A stretch of 64,000 nucleotides of DNA, taken from Candidatus Phosphoribacter baldrii. GTDB taxonomy: Bacteria > Actinomycetota > Actinomycetes > Actinomycetales > Dermatophilaceae. The notes under the pieces were generated by a model. That model was not told where the DNA came from and searched no databases. It saw only the letters and a list, made by a program, of their open reading frames with translations. This document shows positions 35,230 through 44,966 of the stretch, in pieces. Location: positions 897,692-961,691 of the forward strand of contig JADIZV010000002.1 of NCBI GenBank assembly GCA_016704565.1, read 5' to 3'. Every line of letters starts with the position of its first letter. The stretch's first letter is position 1. A program made the position numbers and the translations under genes.

Positions 35230-37092
35230 GTGGCGATGAAGGCAGCCGTTGACGAACGCGTCAACCACGACATTCTTGAGGGGCGGGCTCGTAGTATCGC
35301 CGCACTGTTCCGCGACCGGGTGTCTCGTTCGGGCAACCGTGAGGCCTTCCAGTTTTTCCGCAACAGCCACCTCGAGCGGGTGACGTGGAGCGAGGCGCGG
35401 GACCGGGTCTATGACATGGCGGCCGGGCTGATGGCCTACGGCCTGGCCATCGAAGACCGGGTCGCGATCGCGTCGACGACCCGCTATGAGTGGGCGTTGG
35501 CCGACCTAGCGATCATGTGCGCTGGTGGCGCGACGACCACCGTCTACCCGACGACGATGGCCGAGGACGTTGCGTTCATCCTGGCCGACTCCGGGTCCAA
35601 GGTCGTCTTCGCCGAGGACGACGGCCAGGTCGAGAAGCTGCGCACCCACCGTCACGACATCCCCGACGTTCGCCTGGTCGTTACCTTTACCGGTGAGGCC
35701 CACTCCGGCGACGAAGAGGGCGACGATTGGGTCATCTCCCTGGCCGACCTGGAGGCCAAGGGCCGTGCGGTCCGGGATGCCAGGCCGACGATGGTCGACG
35801 AGCGGATCGACCTCATCGCTCCCGACCACCTCGCGGTGATCATTTACACCTCGGGCACGACCGGCCGCCCCAAGGGTGCGGAGTTGACCCAGGACGCGAT
35901 TGTCTATGAGGCAGCGGCCATCCACTCGATCGGCATCCTCGACCAGAACGACCTGCAGTTCCTCTGGCTGCCGCTCTCGCACGTGTTCGGCAAGATCCTG
36001 CTTGCCCTGCCGTTGCAGATGGGTTTCCCGACGGCGATCGACGGCAAGATCGACAAGATCGTCGACAACCTGGCCGTCATCAAGCCGACCTTCATGGGTG
36101 CGGCTCCGCGGATCTTCGAGAAGGCCTACGCCCGGATCGCGATGACGGTCGAGGCCGAGACGGGGATCAAGCGGCAGCTGATGGACTGGGCGCTGGGCGT
36201 CGGCCAGCAGGCCATGGAGTTGCAGTCCCAGGGCAAGCCGGTCGGCGGCCTCCTCGCCGTCCAGCACGCGATCGCCGACAAGCTGGTGCTATCCAAGATC
36301 CGCGAGCGCTTCGGTGGGCGGGTGCGGTTCTTCATTTCCGGGTCTGCCGCGCTCAACAAGGAGATCGCTCGGTGGTTCGGTTCTGTCGGTCTCATCATCC
36401 TTGAGGGTTACGGCCTGACCGAGACGTCTGCCGCGACGTGTGTTAACCGGCCCTCGCTCGGCGGCTACAACTACGGCACGGTCGGGTGGCCGGTGCCGAC
36501 GACGGAGGTCAAGCTCGCCGAGGACGGCGAGATCCTCGTCAAGGGGCCCGGTGTCATGCGCGGCTATCGCAACCGTCCGGACGCCAATGCCGAGGTGTTC
36601 GACGACGACGGCTTCTTCCGCACCGGTGACATCGGCGAGATCGACGGGAACGGTTTCGTCAAGATCACCGACCGGAAGAAGGACCTGTTCAAGACCTCGG
36701 GTGGGAAGTACATCGCTCCGTCGCTCATCGAGTCGGCCTTTAAGGCGCAGTGTCCCTATGCCTCGCAGATGCTCGTCTTCGGCGATGGCCGCAACTACGC
36801 AACGGCCCTGATCACGCTGGACCCGGACGCAATCACCGGTTGGGCGGCGGCCAACCGGATGGCGGGCAAGTCGTATGCCGAGATCAGCCAGTCCCAGGAG
36901 GTCCGCGACCTGCTGCAGGGCTATCTGGACACCCTCAACCAGGGGCTCAACCGCTGGGAGACGATCAAGCGATTCACCGTGCTCGACCGTGACCTGACCG
37001 TTGACGCCGGCGAGCTGACCCCGAGTCTCAAGCTCAAGCGCAAGCACGTGGCCGAGAAGTTCAAGGCCAACCTGGAGGCTCTGTACGACTGA
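35230..37092 (+). CDS. Long-chain acyl-CoA synthetase (AMP-binding)
   Basis: 620 residues, FadD15-like. It activates fatty acids to acyl-CoA via an acyl-adenylate. AMP-binding P-loop YTSGTTGRPKGAELT, adenine motif GYGLTETSA, ribose-binding GDIGEIDGNGF and hinge ITDRKKDLFKTSGGKYIAP, all intact. GTG 35230 is favoured over ATG 35236 by an AAGGAG ribosome site 10 bases away. Cytosolic or membrane-associated. A strong hairpin terminator follows. Confidence 0.93.
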   Translation: MAMKAAVDERVNHDILEGRARSIAALFRDRVSRSGNREAFQFFRNSHLERVTWSEARDRVYDMAAGLMAYGLAIEDRVAIASTTRYEWALADLAIMCAGGATTTVYPTTMAEDVAFILADSGSKVVFAEDDGQVEKLRTHRHDIPDVRLVVTFTGEAHSGDEEGDDWVISLADLEAKGRAVRDARPTMVDERIDLIAPDHLAVIIYTSGTTGRPKGAELTQDAIVYEAAAIHSIGILDQNDLQFLWLPLSHVFGKILLALPLQMGFPTAIDGKIDKIVDNLAVIKPTFMGAAPRIFEKAYARIAMTVEAETGIKRQLMDWALGVGQQAMELQSQGKPVGGLLAVQHAIADKLVLSKIRERFGGRVRFFISGSAALNKEIARWFGSVGLIILEGYGLTETSAATCVNRPSLGGYNYGTVGWPVPTTEVKLAEDGEILVKGPGVMRGYRNRPDANAEVFDDDGFFRTGDIGEIDGNGFVKITDRKKDLFKTSGGKYIAPSLIESAFKAQCPYASQMLVFGDGRNYATALITLDPDAITGWAAANRMAGKSYAEISQSQEVRDLLQGYLDTLNQGLNRWETIKRFTVLDRDLTVDAGELTPSLKLKRKHVAEKFKANLEALYD

Positions 37093-37135
37093 GGAGTCGG
37101 TCAGGTGTGACGACTGACGAGACGTCAGCCTTCGA

Positions 37136-37182
37136 CGAGGGGCACGAACAGATATCGGCCGAGCCGCTGTTCGTGCCCCTCG
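37136..37182 (+). terminator. 16-bp perfect hairpin after the acyl-CoA synthetase gene
   Basis: CGAGGGGCACGAACAG (37136-37151) pairs perfectly with CTGTTCGTGCCCCTCG (37167-37182) around a 15-base loop, 44 bases after the stop. No T-tract follows, as is common for actinobacterial terminators. Confidence 0.85.
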
Positions 37183-37221
37183 GTCGGTCGCCTCACCACG
37201 ATCCGCCGCTAGGATCGACGG

Positions 37222-39213
37222 ATGCCTGGTGAATCCCGCTTCGCCGCCCTGGAGCCGCTGCTTGAGCGCATCCAGAAACCGATCCAATACGTTGGCGGCG
37301 AGCTCAACTCCCAGGTCAAGGACTGGAATTGCGGCGGCCACGGCCCCGACGGTGCCGAGCGGACGGTCCGGTGGGCTCTGATGTACCCCGATGCCTATGA
37401 GGTCGGCCTGCCTAACCAGGGCGTCATGATCCTCTACGAAGTTCTCAACGAACGACCCGACGCCCTCGCCGAGCGCACGTATGCCGTGTGGCCCGACCTT
37501 GAGGCGCTGCTGCGTGAGCACGGAGTGCCCCAGGTGACGGTGGACGGCCATCGGGCGGTGCGGGACTTCGACTTGTTCGGGATCTCGTTCTCCACCGAGC
37601 TGGGCTACACCAACTTCCTGACGGCGCTGGACCTGGCGGGGATCCCGCTGCATTCCCGGGACCGGACCGACGCCGACCCGATCGTGGTCACCGGTGGTCA
37701 TGCCTCGTTCAACCCCGAGCCGATCGCCGACTACACCGACGTGGTCGTCGTCGGCGACGGCGAGCAGGCGGTGCTGGAGCTCACCGATCTGGTGGCGGCG
37801 TGGAAAGCCGAGGGACGCCCGGGTGGGCGGGACGAGCTCCTGCTGCGGATCGCCCGGTCCGGGGTGGCCTACGTCCCGGCGTGCTATGAGGTCGACTACT
37901 TCCCGGACGGACGGATCCGGCGGGTGGCCCCGCGGACCGGGCTGACCGGCATACCGTGGCGGGTGGCCAAGCACACGGTGACGGATCTGGAAGCGTGGCC
38001 CTATCCCAAGGCGCCGCTCGTGCCGTTGGCCGAGACCGTGCACGAGCGCATGTCGGTCGAGATCTTCCGTGGCTGCACGCGCGGCTGCCGCTTCTGCCAA
38101 GCGGGGATGATCACCCGGCCGGTCCGCGAGCGTTCGATCACCGGAATCGGGGAGATGGTCGAGCGCGGGTTGGCGGCCACTGGTTTCGAGGAAGTCGGGT
38201 TGCTGTCGTTGTCGTCGGCGGACCACTCCGAGATCGCGGCGGTGACCAAGGGCTTGGCCGACCGCTATGAGGGCAGCCAGACCGGGTTGTCCCTGCCGTC
38301 CACCCGGGTGGATGCGTTCAACATTGACCTGGCCAACGAGCTCAGTCGCGGGGGTCGGCGCTCCGGGCTGACGTTCGCGCCCGAAGGCGGCTCGGAGCGA
38401 CTGCGCAAGGTCATCAACAAGCAGGTCTCCGAGCAGGACCTCGTCGACACAGTGGCGGCGGCGTTCGCGGCAGGCTGGCGCCAGGTCAAGCTCTACTTCA
38501 TGTGCGGGCTACCCACCGAGACCGACGAGGACGTCCTACAGATCGCCACGCTCGCCACTCGCGTCATCGAGACCGGTCGCCAGGTCAGCGGTCGCCGGGA
38601 CATCCGGTGCACCGTGTCCATCGGCGGGTTCGTGCCCAAGCCGCACACTCCGTTCCAATGGGCGGGGCAGCTGAGCGCAGAGGCGACCGACGCGCGCCTA
38701 CGCCTGTTGCGCGACACGATCCGCGCCGACCGCCGGTATGCCGCCTCCATCGGCTTTCGTTACCACGACGGCCAGCCGGGCATCGTCGAGGGCTTGCTCT
38801 CGCGCGGCGACCGTCGCGTTGGGGCAGTCATCGAGGCGGTGTGGCGGGAGGGCGGCCGGTTCGATGGGTGGAGTGAGCACTTCTCCTTCGAGCGCTGGAT
38901 GCGGGCCGCCGAGTCGGTCTTCGAGGGCACGGCGCTGTCCGTGGACTGGTTCACGACGCGGGAGCGGGACCGGATCGAGATCCTGCCCTGGGACCACATC
39001 GACTCGGGGCTGGACCGCGACTGGCTGTGGGACGACTGGCAGGACGCCCTTGCCGAGCACGAGGTCGCTGACTGCCGGTGGAGCGGCTGTTTCGACTGCG
39101 GGGTCTGCCCCGAGATGGGCACCCAGATCGAGATGGGCCCGACCGGCCGCAGTCTGCTCCCGCTGTCGGTCGTCAGTCCCGACCGGCAACGGCTGCTCGA
39201 AGCCGCCCCGTGA
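37222..39213 (+). CDS. B12-binding domain radical SAM protein (TIGR03960 family)
   Basis: 663 residues. N-terminal B12-binding-like domain (about 45-240, with VVTGGHASFNPEPIADYTDVVVVGDGE), then a radical SAM domain with the cluster motif CTRGCRFC near residue 280, and a C-terminal Cys-rich segment (CRWSGCFDCGVC). Relatives are usually followed by, or fused to, a DUF2344 (TIGR03936) protein and then an Rne/Rng ribonuclease; here a GNAT gene follows and neither partner is in view. The reaction is not established. Confidence 0.9.
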   Translation: MPGESRFAALEPLLERIQKPIQYVGGELNSQVKDWNCGGHGPDGAERTVRWALMYPDAYEVGLPNQGVMILYEVLNERPDALAERTYAVWPDLEALLREHGVPQVTVDGHRAVRDFDLFGISFSTELGYTNFLTALDLAGIPLHSRDRTDADPIVVTGGHASFNPEPIADYTDVVVVGDGEQAVLELTDLVAAWKAEGRPGGRDELLLRIARSGVAYVPACYEVDYFPDGRIRRVAPRTGLTGIPWRVAKHTVTDLEAWPYPKAPLVPLAETVHERMSVEIFRGCTRGCRFCQAGMITRPVRERSITGIGEMVERGLAATGFEEVGLLSLSSADHSEIAAVTKGLADRYEGSQTGLSLPSTRVDAFNIDLANELSRGGRRSGLTFAPEGGSERLRKVINKQVSEQDLVDTVAAAFAAGWRQVKLYFMCGLPTETDEDVLQIATLATRVIETGRQVSGRRDIRCTVSIGGFVPKPHTPFQWAGQLSAEATDARLRLLRDTIRADRRYAASIGFRYHDGQPGIVEGLLSRGDRRVGAVIEAVWREGGRFDGWSEHFSFERWMRAAESVFEGTALSVDWFTTRERDRIEILPWDHIDSGLDRDWLWDDWQDALAEHEVADCRWSGCFDCGVCPEMGTQIEMGPTGRSLLPLSVVSPDRQRLLEAAP

Positions 39214-39692
39214 CGCTCGCGTCCTCACCGCCGGAGTATGCCGTCCGGCTGGCTCTCCCAGGCGACCTCGCCGCTGTCGCGTCTTGTCGTCGCCGCTGGG
39301 CGACCGAGGGGCGACCCGGCGCGGCCGAGCCGGATGACGGTGACTTCGAGCGCCGGATGGAGCAGTGGTGGACCCAGGAGGCATCCCGCCGGGTGACCTG
39401 GTTGGCCTGGTCCGGCACACACGCGATCGGCATGGCAGCCGCCGTCGTCTTCCATCGGATGCCCTCACCGGGACGGGCCACGGCACGCTGGGCATATGTG
39501 TCCCAGGTGTGGGTGGACGCGGCACTCCGACGCCGTGGCGTGGGCACAGACCTCATGGGGGCCGTGCTCGGCTGGTCCCAGGCAGAGGGAATGGTCAGGC
39601 TCGTGCTCAATCCCAGTGACGCGGCTCGCACGCTCTATGGCCGACTCGGTTTCCGCCCAGCCGACGACTTGCTCCGCTTGGACTTGGGCTGA
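39210..39692 (+). CDS. GNAT family N-acetyltransferase
   Basis: 160 residues. Acetyl-CoA binding segment VSQVWVDAALRRRGVGTDLM, with the late strand LVLNPSDAARTLYGRLGF. Substrate unknown. GTG start overlaps the radical SAM stop (GTGA), so it is translationally coupled to it. Convergent with the DivIVA-domain gene. Confidence 0.87.
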   Translation: MTLASSPPEYAVRLALPGDLAAVASCRRRWATEGRPGAAEPDDGDFERRMEQWWTQEASRRVTWLAWSGTHAIGMAAAVVFHRMPSPGRATARWAYVSQVWVDAALRRRGVGTDLMGAVLGWSQAEGMVRLVLNPSDAARTLYGRLGFRPADDLLRLDLG

Positions 39693-39731
39693 CTGGACTT
39701 GCGCTGACTGAACCTGGGTGCCCGGGACGGG

Positions 39732-40088
39732 TCACGAGCGGGTGAGGAGGCGACGCACCAGGGTCAGCGGCGAGGGCTTGGTCGCTGGCGGCTGCGGTGG
39801 CCCGAGCAGTTCACGCAGGCTGGTGACCACCTCGTCGACAAACTCGTCGACGGCCTTCTCGTCGTAACCGGACCGAACGGTCGTGCTGCTGAACTCGGCG
39901 TCCGCCAACTCGTCGGCCAACTCCGGCTTCGCGGTGCCGCGCTCGAGCTCGGTGGCGACCTTGCGCAGCAGCCAGTCGACGTCGTAGCGGTCGTAGCCCT
40001 TGTGATATCTGATCCGCGGGAAGCTGGTCGCGCGGATGCGGGCGGCGAGCTCGGCGGCAGTGGCCGCAGGGGAGGCTTGGCTCGTCAT
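39732..40088 (-). CDS. DivIVA domain-containing protein
   Basis: 118 residues with two copies of the short DivIVA-type motif: KGYDRYDVDWLLRKV (about residues 29-43) and SGYDEKAVDEFVDEV (about 73-87). Such small proteins are common in actinobacteria and may interact with Wag31/DivIVA at the poles; this is inference from the motif only. Lies 14 bases downstream of the NUDIX gene, same strand. Confidence 0.8.
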   Translation of the reverse strand: MTSQASPAATAAELAARIRATSFPRIRYHKGYDRYDVDWLLRKVATELERGTAKPELADELADAEFSSTTVRSGYDEKAVDEFVDEVVTSLRELLGPPQPPATKPSPLTLVRRLLTRS

Positions 40089-40102
40089 CGACGTGCGTTG
40101 GC

Positions 40103-40636
40103 TCAGATCGGGTGGCCCAGGTGGGCCAACGCCTGCCGCAACAGGACACCGTGTCCACCGGCCATTTCGGGGGTTGCGGCGAGGTCGCGGGCCTCAGCCG
40201 GGCTCAACCAGGCCAGATCGAGCGCGTTGCCCTGCGGTTGGCAGTCGCCCATGAGCACCACCACGTATCCCAGGGCGACCGCATGCTGGCGCGGGTCGTG
40301 AAAGGGCGTGACTCCTGGCGTGGGGAAGTATTCGGCGACCGCGAACGGCTGGGGGGCGATCGGCACCTGGGGGAGAGCCATCGGGCCGAGGTCCCGCTCG
40401 ATGTGTCGCAGCACCGCGTCCCGCAAACGCTCGTGATAAAGCACCCGTCCCGAGACGAGCTCGCGCTGGATCTGACCGTCGTCGCTGGCCCGCAGGAGCA
40501 GGCCGATCTGGGTGACCTGGCTACGCTCGTCCACGCGAACCGGGACGAGGTTGACATAGAGGATCGGCAGGCGTTCGCGAGCGTCGCGCAACTCCTCGCG
40601 GCTCAGCCACCCGCCGCGGGTCTCCGTCTCCTGCAT
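40103..40636 (-). CDS. DUF4916 / NUDIX-like family protein
   Basis: 177 residues. N-terminal GGWLSREELRDARERLPILYVNLVPVRVDE and PQPFAVAEYFPTPG fit the DUF4916 NUDIX-fold family. The canonical NUDIX box GX5EX7REUXEEXGU is not seen in full, so hydrolase activity is doubtful. ATG 40636 start. Confidence 0.75.
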   Translation of the reverse strand: MQETETRGGWLSREELRDARERLPILYVNLVPVRVDERSQVTQIGLLLRASDDGQIQRELVSGRVLYHERLRDAVLRHIERDLGPMALPQVPIAPQPFAVAEYFPTPGVTPFHDPRQHAVALGYVVVLMGDCQPQGNALDLAWLSPAEARDLAATPEMAGGHGVLLRQALAHLGHPI

Positions 40637-40682
40637 GTCCCGATTGTGTCAGGCCGCGGCCTCGCTCGACGAGGTCACCGGA

Positions 40683-42044
40683 CTAATAGACCTTGCCAGG
40701 GTTCATGATGCCGCGCGGGTCGAACAGGGTCTTGACGGATCGTTGCCGGGCCAGTTCGGCATGGCCCAACTCCCACGACAGATAGCGGCGCTTCTGGACC
40801 CCGATCCCATGCTCGCCGGTGATCGTGCCGCCCAGGTCCAGGGCCGCTCGCAGGAGGTCCTCCAGGGCCGCCTCGGCCCGATGTAGACCGTCCGGGTCGC
40901 CACGGGTGAAGAACAGCGAGGGATGCAGGTTGCCGTCGCCACCGTGTCCGGAGAGGGTGATCTCCACGCCGCTGCGAGCACTGATGTCCTGCCCGATCCT
41001 GACGAACTGCGCCAGCCGGGCGATCGGCACGCAGGCGTCCTCGGCCAGCCGCCCACCTTTGGCTTCCAGTGCGTGGTTGAGCATCCGCCGCCCTTTCATC
41101 AGCAGGTCGGCCTCGGCCGCGTTGTCCGCGACGACGGTCTCGACGGCGCCCGCCTCGGCCAGCGTCGCGGCATACCGGATGACGTCCTCGCCGGCGTGGC
41201 CGGGGCGGTCGGACTGCACGAGCAGGGCCGCCTCGCAGCCGGACGGGAAGCCGAAGTCGCCGATCGCCTGGACAGCCGCGATCGACGCGCGGTCGAGGAA
41301 CTCCAGCAACGACGGCCGGTGTCGGTCGGCTCGGAGGGCGAGCACCCCGCGCACGGCGTCGTCGAGGGAGTCGAAGGTCGCCAGCGCGGTCAGGGCCGGG
41401 TCCGGGGCGGGGACCAACCGGACCCACGCGGCGGTGACGACGCCGAGCGTGCCTTCGGAGCCCACAAAGAGTCCGGTGAGGTCGTAGCCCACGACACCCT
41501 TTGCCGTCCGCTTGCCGGTCCTGATCCGCTCCCCGCCGGGAAGAACCACCTCGAGCGCCTTGACATAGTCGGCAGTGACGCCATACTTGACGCAGCACAG
41601 GCCGCCAGCATTGGTCGCGATGTTGCCGCCGATCGTGCACGTGTCGGCGGACGCGGGATCGGGCGGGTAGAAGAGGTCCGCCTCGTGGGCGGCCGACTTC
41701 AGCTCGGCAGTGACGAGCCCGGGGTCGACGCGGGCGTGCCCTTCGACCGGATCGATGTCCAGATCACGCAGGTCCTCGACATTGAGGACGATCGCACCTT
41801 CCGTCGCGCACGATGCCCCCGTCAGGGACGTGCGCGCGCCTTGCGGCACGACCGGTATGCCGTGTGCCTGCGCCTCCTCCAACACCGCGACGACGTCCTG
41901 GACATCGCGGGCGCGCACGACCGTGAAGTGCTCGGGTGCCGTTGGCGCGCAAGAGCAGTCGACGGCATACGTGGCGGCGATGTCGGGGTCGCGGACGAGC
42001 GCATCGCCGAGGGCGGGACCGAGCCGATCCAGGGGGCCGACCAT
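40683..42044 (-). CDS. FAD-linked oxidase (GlcD/D-lactate dehydrogenase type)
   Basis: 453 residues. FAD-binding domain (PCMH/VAO type) with VVPQGARTSLTGASCATEGAIVLN, GGNIATNAGGLCCVKYG and VVGYDLTGLFVGSEGTLGVV; C-terminal cap with LSGHGGDGNLHPSLF and ITGEHGIGVQKRRYL. It oxidises a 2-hydroxy acid such as glycolate or D-lactate. ATG 42044 lacks a strong ribosome site; upstream in-frame starts are possible. Divergent from the CoA-transferase gene. Confidence 0.92.
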   Translation of the reverse strand: MVGPLDRLGPALGDALVRDPDIAATYAVDCSCAPTAPEHFTVVRARDVQDVVAVLEEAQAHGIPVVPQGARTSLTGASCATEGAIVLNVEDLRDLDIDPVEGHARVDPGLVTAELKSAAHEADLFYPPDPASADTCTIGGNIATNAGGLCCVKYGVTADYVKALEVVLPGGERIRTGKRTAKGVVGYDLTGLFVGSEGTLGVVTAAWVRLVPAPDPALTALATFDSLDDAVRGVLALRADRHRPSLLEFLDRASIAAVQAIGDFGFPSGCEAALLVQSDRPGHAGEDVIRYAATLAEAGAVETVVADNAAEADLLMKGRRMLNHALEAKGGRLAEDACVPIARLAQFVRIGQDISARSGVEITLSGHGGDGNLHPSLFFTRGDPDGLHRAEAALEDLLRAALDLGGTITGEHGIGVQKRRYLSWELGHAELARQRSVKTLFDPRGIMNPGKVY

Positions 42045-42133
42045 GAGACCGAGACTAACGCGAGGTGAGACGTCGCTCACCGGCGCCGTGCGGGTGGTCA
42101 GACGAGGCCTGTCGATTGCGAGATGATTGAGCC

Positions 42134-43369
42134 ATGTCCGCCTCGTTCGGCGAGCTGATCGCCGCGCTCGAATCCCTGCCGCCCAACCCAAGGATCGTCG
42201 CGAGCGGCAATGGTGCCATCCCGTTCGAGTTGCTGCGGATCGTTGACGCCACGCTGCCGGAGTTCACCCTCAACATGTTGGCGGCGCACGCCGGGCTGCC
42301 GATGCGCGAGGGCGTCACGCACGAGACCTCGTTCGTCGGTGCAGGGATGCGCAAGAGCCCGCACCTGTCCTATGTGCCGGCTCGGCTCTCCATGGTCCCG
42401 CTGCTCTTCTCGCGCACCCTGCCTCCGGATGCCGTCATCGCGCACACCTCGTTGCCGCACAACGGGAAGATCTCGCTGGGCATCGAGACCAACGTCGTTG
42501 TCGGCGCCATCGAGGCGTGCAAGGCACGCGGCGGCACGATCATCGCGCAAGCCAACAAGCAGATGCCCTACACGTTTGGTGATTCCGAATACGACATCGC
42601 CGACTTCGACATCGTCTACGAGGTCGATCTGCCGGTGGCGAACTATCAGGAGCGCAAGACGGTCTCGGCCGACTCGGGCGACACCGCGATCATCGGGTCG
42701 CTCGCGGCCGACCGGATCAGGGACGGGTCGACGCTGCAGCTGGGTATCGGCGCGATCCCCGACGCGGTCCTCCCCGAGCTCACGCACAAGAAGGGCCTGG
42801 GGATCTGGACGGAGATGTTCTCCGACGGTGTGCTCAGTCTGCTCGACGCGGGGGCGATGGACCTTGAGCGGCCGATCGTCGCGTCGTTCTCGGTCGGCAG
42901 CGCTGAGCTCTATGAGTGGATGCACCTCAACGAGCACGTCCTCATGCGGCGCACCGAGACGACGAACAATCCGGCCAACATCGCTCGCCAGCCGCAGATG
43001 ACATCGGTCAACACGGCGCTGCAGGTTGACCTGTTCGGACAGGCCAACGCGTCGCGAATCAATGCTCGGATCCACTCTGGCTTCGGCGGACAGACGGACT
43101 TCATCGTCGGTGCGCTGCACTCGGTTGGCGGTCAGGCGATCATGGCGCTGCGCTCATGGCACCCCAAGGCCGACGTGTCGACGATCGTCCCGCTCATCGA
43201 CGAGCCGGTCACGTCGTTCCAACACAGCGCGATCATCACGGAGCAGGGCGTTGCTGAGATCTTCGGCCACGACCAGGCCCACCAATGTTGGTCGATCATC
43301 AACAAGGCGGCCCACCCCAGCGTGCGGGATGAGTTGTGGGAAGAGGCCCACGCGTTGGGTCTGGCCTGA
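42134..43369 (+). CDS. Acetyl-CoA hydrolase/CoA-transferase family protein
   Basis: 411 residues. Two CoA-transferase domains with the C-terminal AcetylCoA_hyd_C block: the catalytic Glu in LGIWTEMFSDGVL, and IHSGFGGQTDFIVGALHSVGGQAIMAL. Similar in layout to 4-hydroxybutyrate or acetate CoA-transferases. The donor and acceptor are not determinable. The stop shares a base with the next start (TGATG). Confidence 0.88.
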   Translation: MSASFGELIAALESLPPNPRIVASGNGAIPFELLRIVDATLPEFTLNMLAAHAGLPMREGVTHETSFVGAGMRKSPHLSYVPARLSMVPLLFSRTLPPDAVIAHTSLPHNGKISLGIETNVVVGAIEACKARGGTIIAQANKQMPYTFGDSEYDIADFDIVYEVDLPVANYQERKTVSADSGDTAIIGSLAADRIRDGSTLQLGIGAIPDAVLPELTHKKGLGIWTEMFSDGVLSLLDAGAMDLERPIVASFSVGSAELYEWMHLNEHVLMRRTETTNNPANIARQPQMTSVNTALQVDLFGQANASRINARIHSGFGGQTDFIVGALHSVGGQAIMALRSWHPKADVSTIVPLIDEPVTSFQHSAIITEQGVAEIFGHDQAHQCWSIINKAAHPSVRDELWEEAHALGLA

Positions 43370-43737
43370 TGGGTGGCCGCAAGCCGCCGCCGAGCCGCGA
43401 CGAGTGGCGGGTCTTCGGGTGGTGGGCCGTCGTCGGCATCGGGTCGATCTGGGCGACCTGGACCTTGCTCAGTTATGGCTGGGTCATTGCCGTCATCACC
43501 ACGGTCGGCGCGGTGGGGCTGGCCAACCGGGAGGAACCGGGGCGGTCGGCGTGGGGTTTCGTCACCGGGATGGGCGTGGTGCCCGTGTGGATCGGGTGGG
43601 TCAACCGAGGCGCTGACACTCCGGCGCTCTCACCTTCGGTCTGGATCTGGTCGGGGGCCGGCGTGGCGTTGCTCGGTGTCCTCATCTTCGTCCGACCCCG
43701 TCGGATGACCCCGGACCCGGAAGACCTACCCGACTAG
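43369..43737 (+). CDS. Small membrane protein, unknown
   Basis: 122 residues, not recognised. Three hydrophobic segments: WWAVVGIGSIWATWTLL, WVIAVITTVGAVGLA and SVWIWSGAGVALLGVLIFV, plus a Trp-rich VVPVWIGWV stretch. Translationally coupled to the CoA-transferase gene by TGATG, and 10 bases before coaE, so it is probably expressed in that operon. Confidence 0.7.
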   Translation: MGGRKPPPSRDEWRVFGWWAVVGIGSIWATWTLLSYGWVIAVITTVGAVGLANREEPGRSAWGFVTGMGVVPVWIGWVNRGADTPALSPSVWIWSGAGVALLGVLIFVRPRRMTPDPEDLPD

Positions 43738-43747
43738 GCTGACGGCC

Positions 43748-44941
43748 ATGCTGCGCGTGGGCCTCACCGGGGGGATCGGTTCGGGCAAGTCCACCGTGGC
43801 AGCGCTGCTTCGCGAGTGGGGAGCCGTGGTCACCGACGCCGATCGCGTGGCGCGCGAGATCGTCGAACCCGGTATGCCGTCCCTGGCCGCCATCGCAGCC
43901 CGCTTCGGTCCCAGCGTGATCCAGTCCGACGGCACGCTGGACCGGGCCGCATTGGCCAGGGTGGTGTTCCCCGACCCGCAGGCGCTGCGGGCGTTGGAGA
44001 ACATCACGGGTCCCGCGATCAACGCCCGCGTCGCTTTGCTGCGGGGGAGCGTGCCTGCTGACCGGATCGATGTCTATGACATGCCCCTGCTGGTGGAGAA
44101 GGGGCTGTGGGTCCACGACCACCTCACCGTCGTCGTCGGGGCTGATGCCGACATCCGGGTCGCCCGGCTGGTGAGCCAGCGCGGGCTCTCCGAGGCCGAT
44201 GCCCGATCTCGGATCGCGGCCCAGGCCAACGATGTTCAGCGCCGTGCTGCCGCGGATGCGTGGATCGACAACGGGGGGACCCGGGCGGTCACCGAAGCCC
44301 AGGTCCGCCGCCTCTGGGACGAGCGGCTGGTGCCCTATGACCGGAACGTGCGGGACGGCATACGGGCTCGACGGCCGGAGACCCCGACGCTGGCTGAGCC
44401 CGACCCGGGGTGGGCGGACGCGGGGGCGCGGGTCGTGGCGCGCCTTGCTGCCGGGCTGGCGGGGCAGGGCATCCGGGTCGACCACATCGGCTCGACAAGC
44501 GTCGCGGGCCTGGTCGCCAAAGACGTCATCGACGTGCAGATCGGGGTGCCCCGGCTCAGCGACGCCGATGCCGACCGCTTCGGTGAGGCGATGCGGCGGA
44601 ACGGCTACCTGGGTGTTGCCGACAACGTCCAGGACCACCCGCACCCGGCGGGGGCTCCCGCGATGGAGTGGCAGAAGCGCTTCTTCGGCGGCTGCGACCC
44701 GGGGCGGATCGTCCACGTCCACGTGCGCGAGATCGGCTCTGCAGGGTGGACGTTCGCCCTCGCCTTCCGCGACTGGCTGCGGTCCGAGCCCGCTGCGCGG
44801 GAGGAGTATGCCGCCCTCAAACGTCACCTTGAAGCGCAGTCGGCGACGACGCGGGACTACACCGATGCCAAGGAGCCCTGGTTCGAGACGGCCTACCCGC
44901 GTGTCCAGGAGTGGATCGATGAGGCGCGCTGGACGCCGTAG
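43748..44941 (+). CDS. coaE: Dephospho-CoA kinase fused to a GrpB/UPF0157 domain
   Basis: 397 residues. The N-terminal half (1 to about 200) is dephospho-CoA kinase, last step of CoA synthesis, with P-loop GLTGGIGSGKS and DADRVAREIV. The C-terminal half (about 215-395) is a GrpB/UPF0157 nucleotidyltransferase-fold domain with HIGSTSVAGLVAKDVIDVQI. The same fusion is known in Mycobacterium (Rv1631). rpsA, the usual upstream neighbour, is absent here; uvrB lies nearby as in mycobacteria. Confidence 0.94.
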   Translation: MLRVGLTGGIGSGKSTVAALLREWGAVVTDADRVAREIVEPGMPSLAAIAARFGPSVIQSDGTLDRAALARVVFPDPQALRALENITGPAINARVALLRGSVPADRIDVYDMPLLVEKGLWVHDHLTVVVGADADIRVARLVSQRGLSEADARSRIAAQANDVQRRAAADAWIDNGGTRAVTEAQVRRLWDERLVPYDRNVRDGIRARRPETPTLAEPDPGWADAGARVVARLAAGLAGQGIRVDHIGSTSVAGLVAKDVIDVQIGVPRLSDADADRFGEAMRRNGYLGVADNVQDHPHPAGAPAMEWQKRFFGGCDPGRIVHVHVREIGSAGWTFALAFRDWLRSEPAAREEYAALKRHLEAQSATTRDYTDAKEPWFETAYPRVQEWIDEARWTP

Positions 44942-44966
44942 TTCCCCTCCCGGGCGGCCGGGCGTG

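Noticed and set aside
36289..38226. 645-codon open frame antisense to the acyl-CoA synthetase and radical SAM genes
   Set aside because: Same reason; it spans two real genes and their terminator and has no domain of its own.
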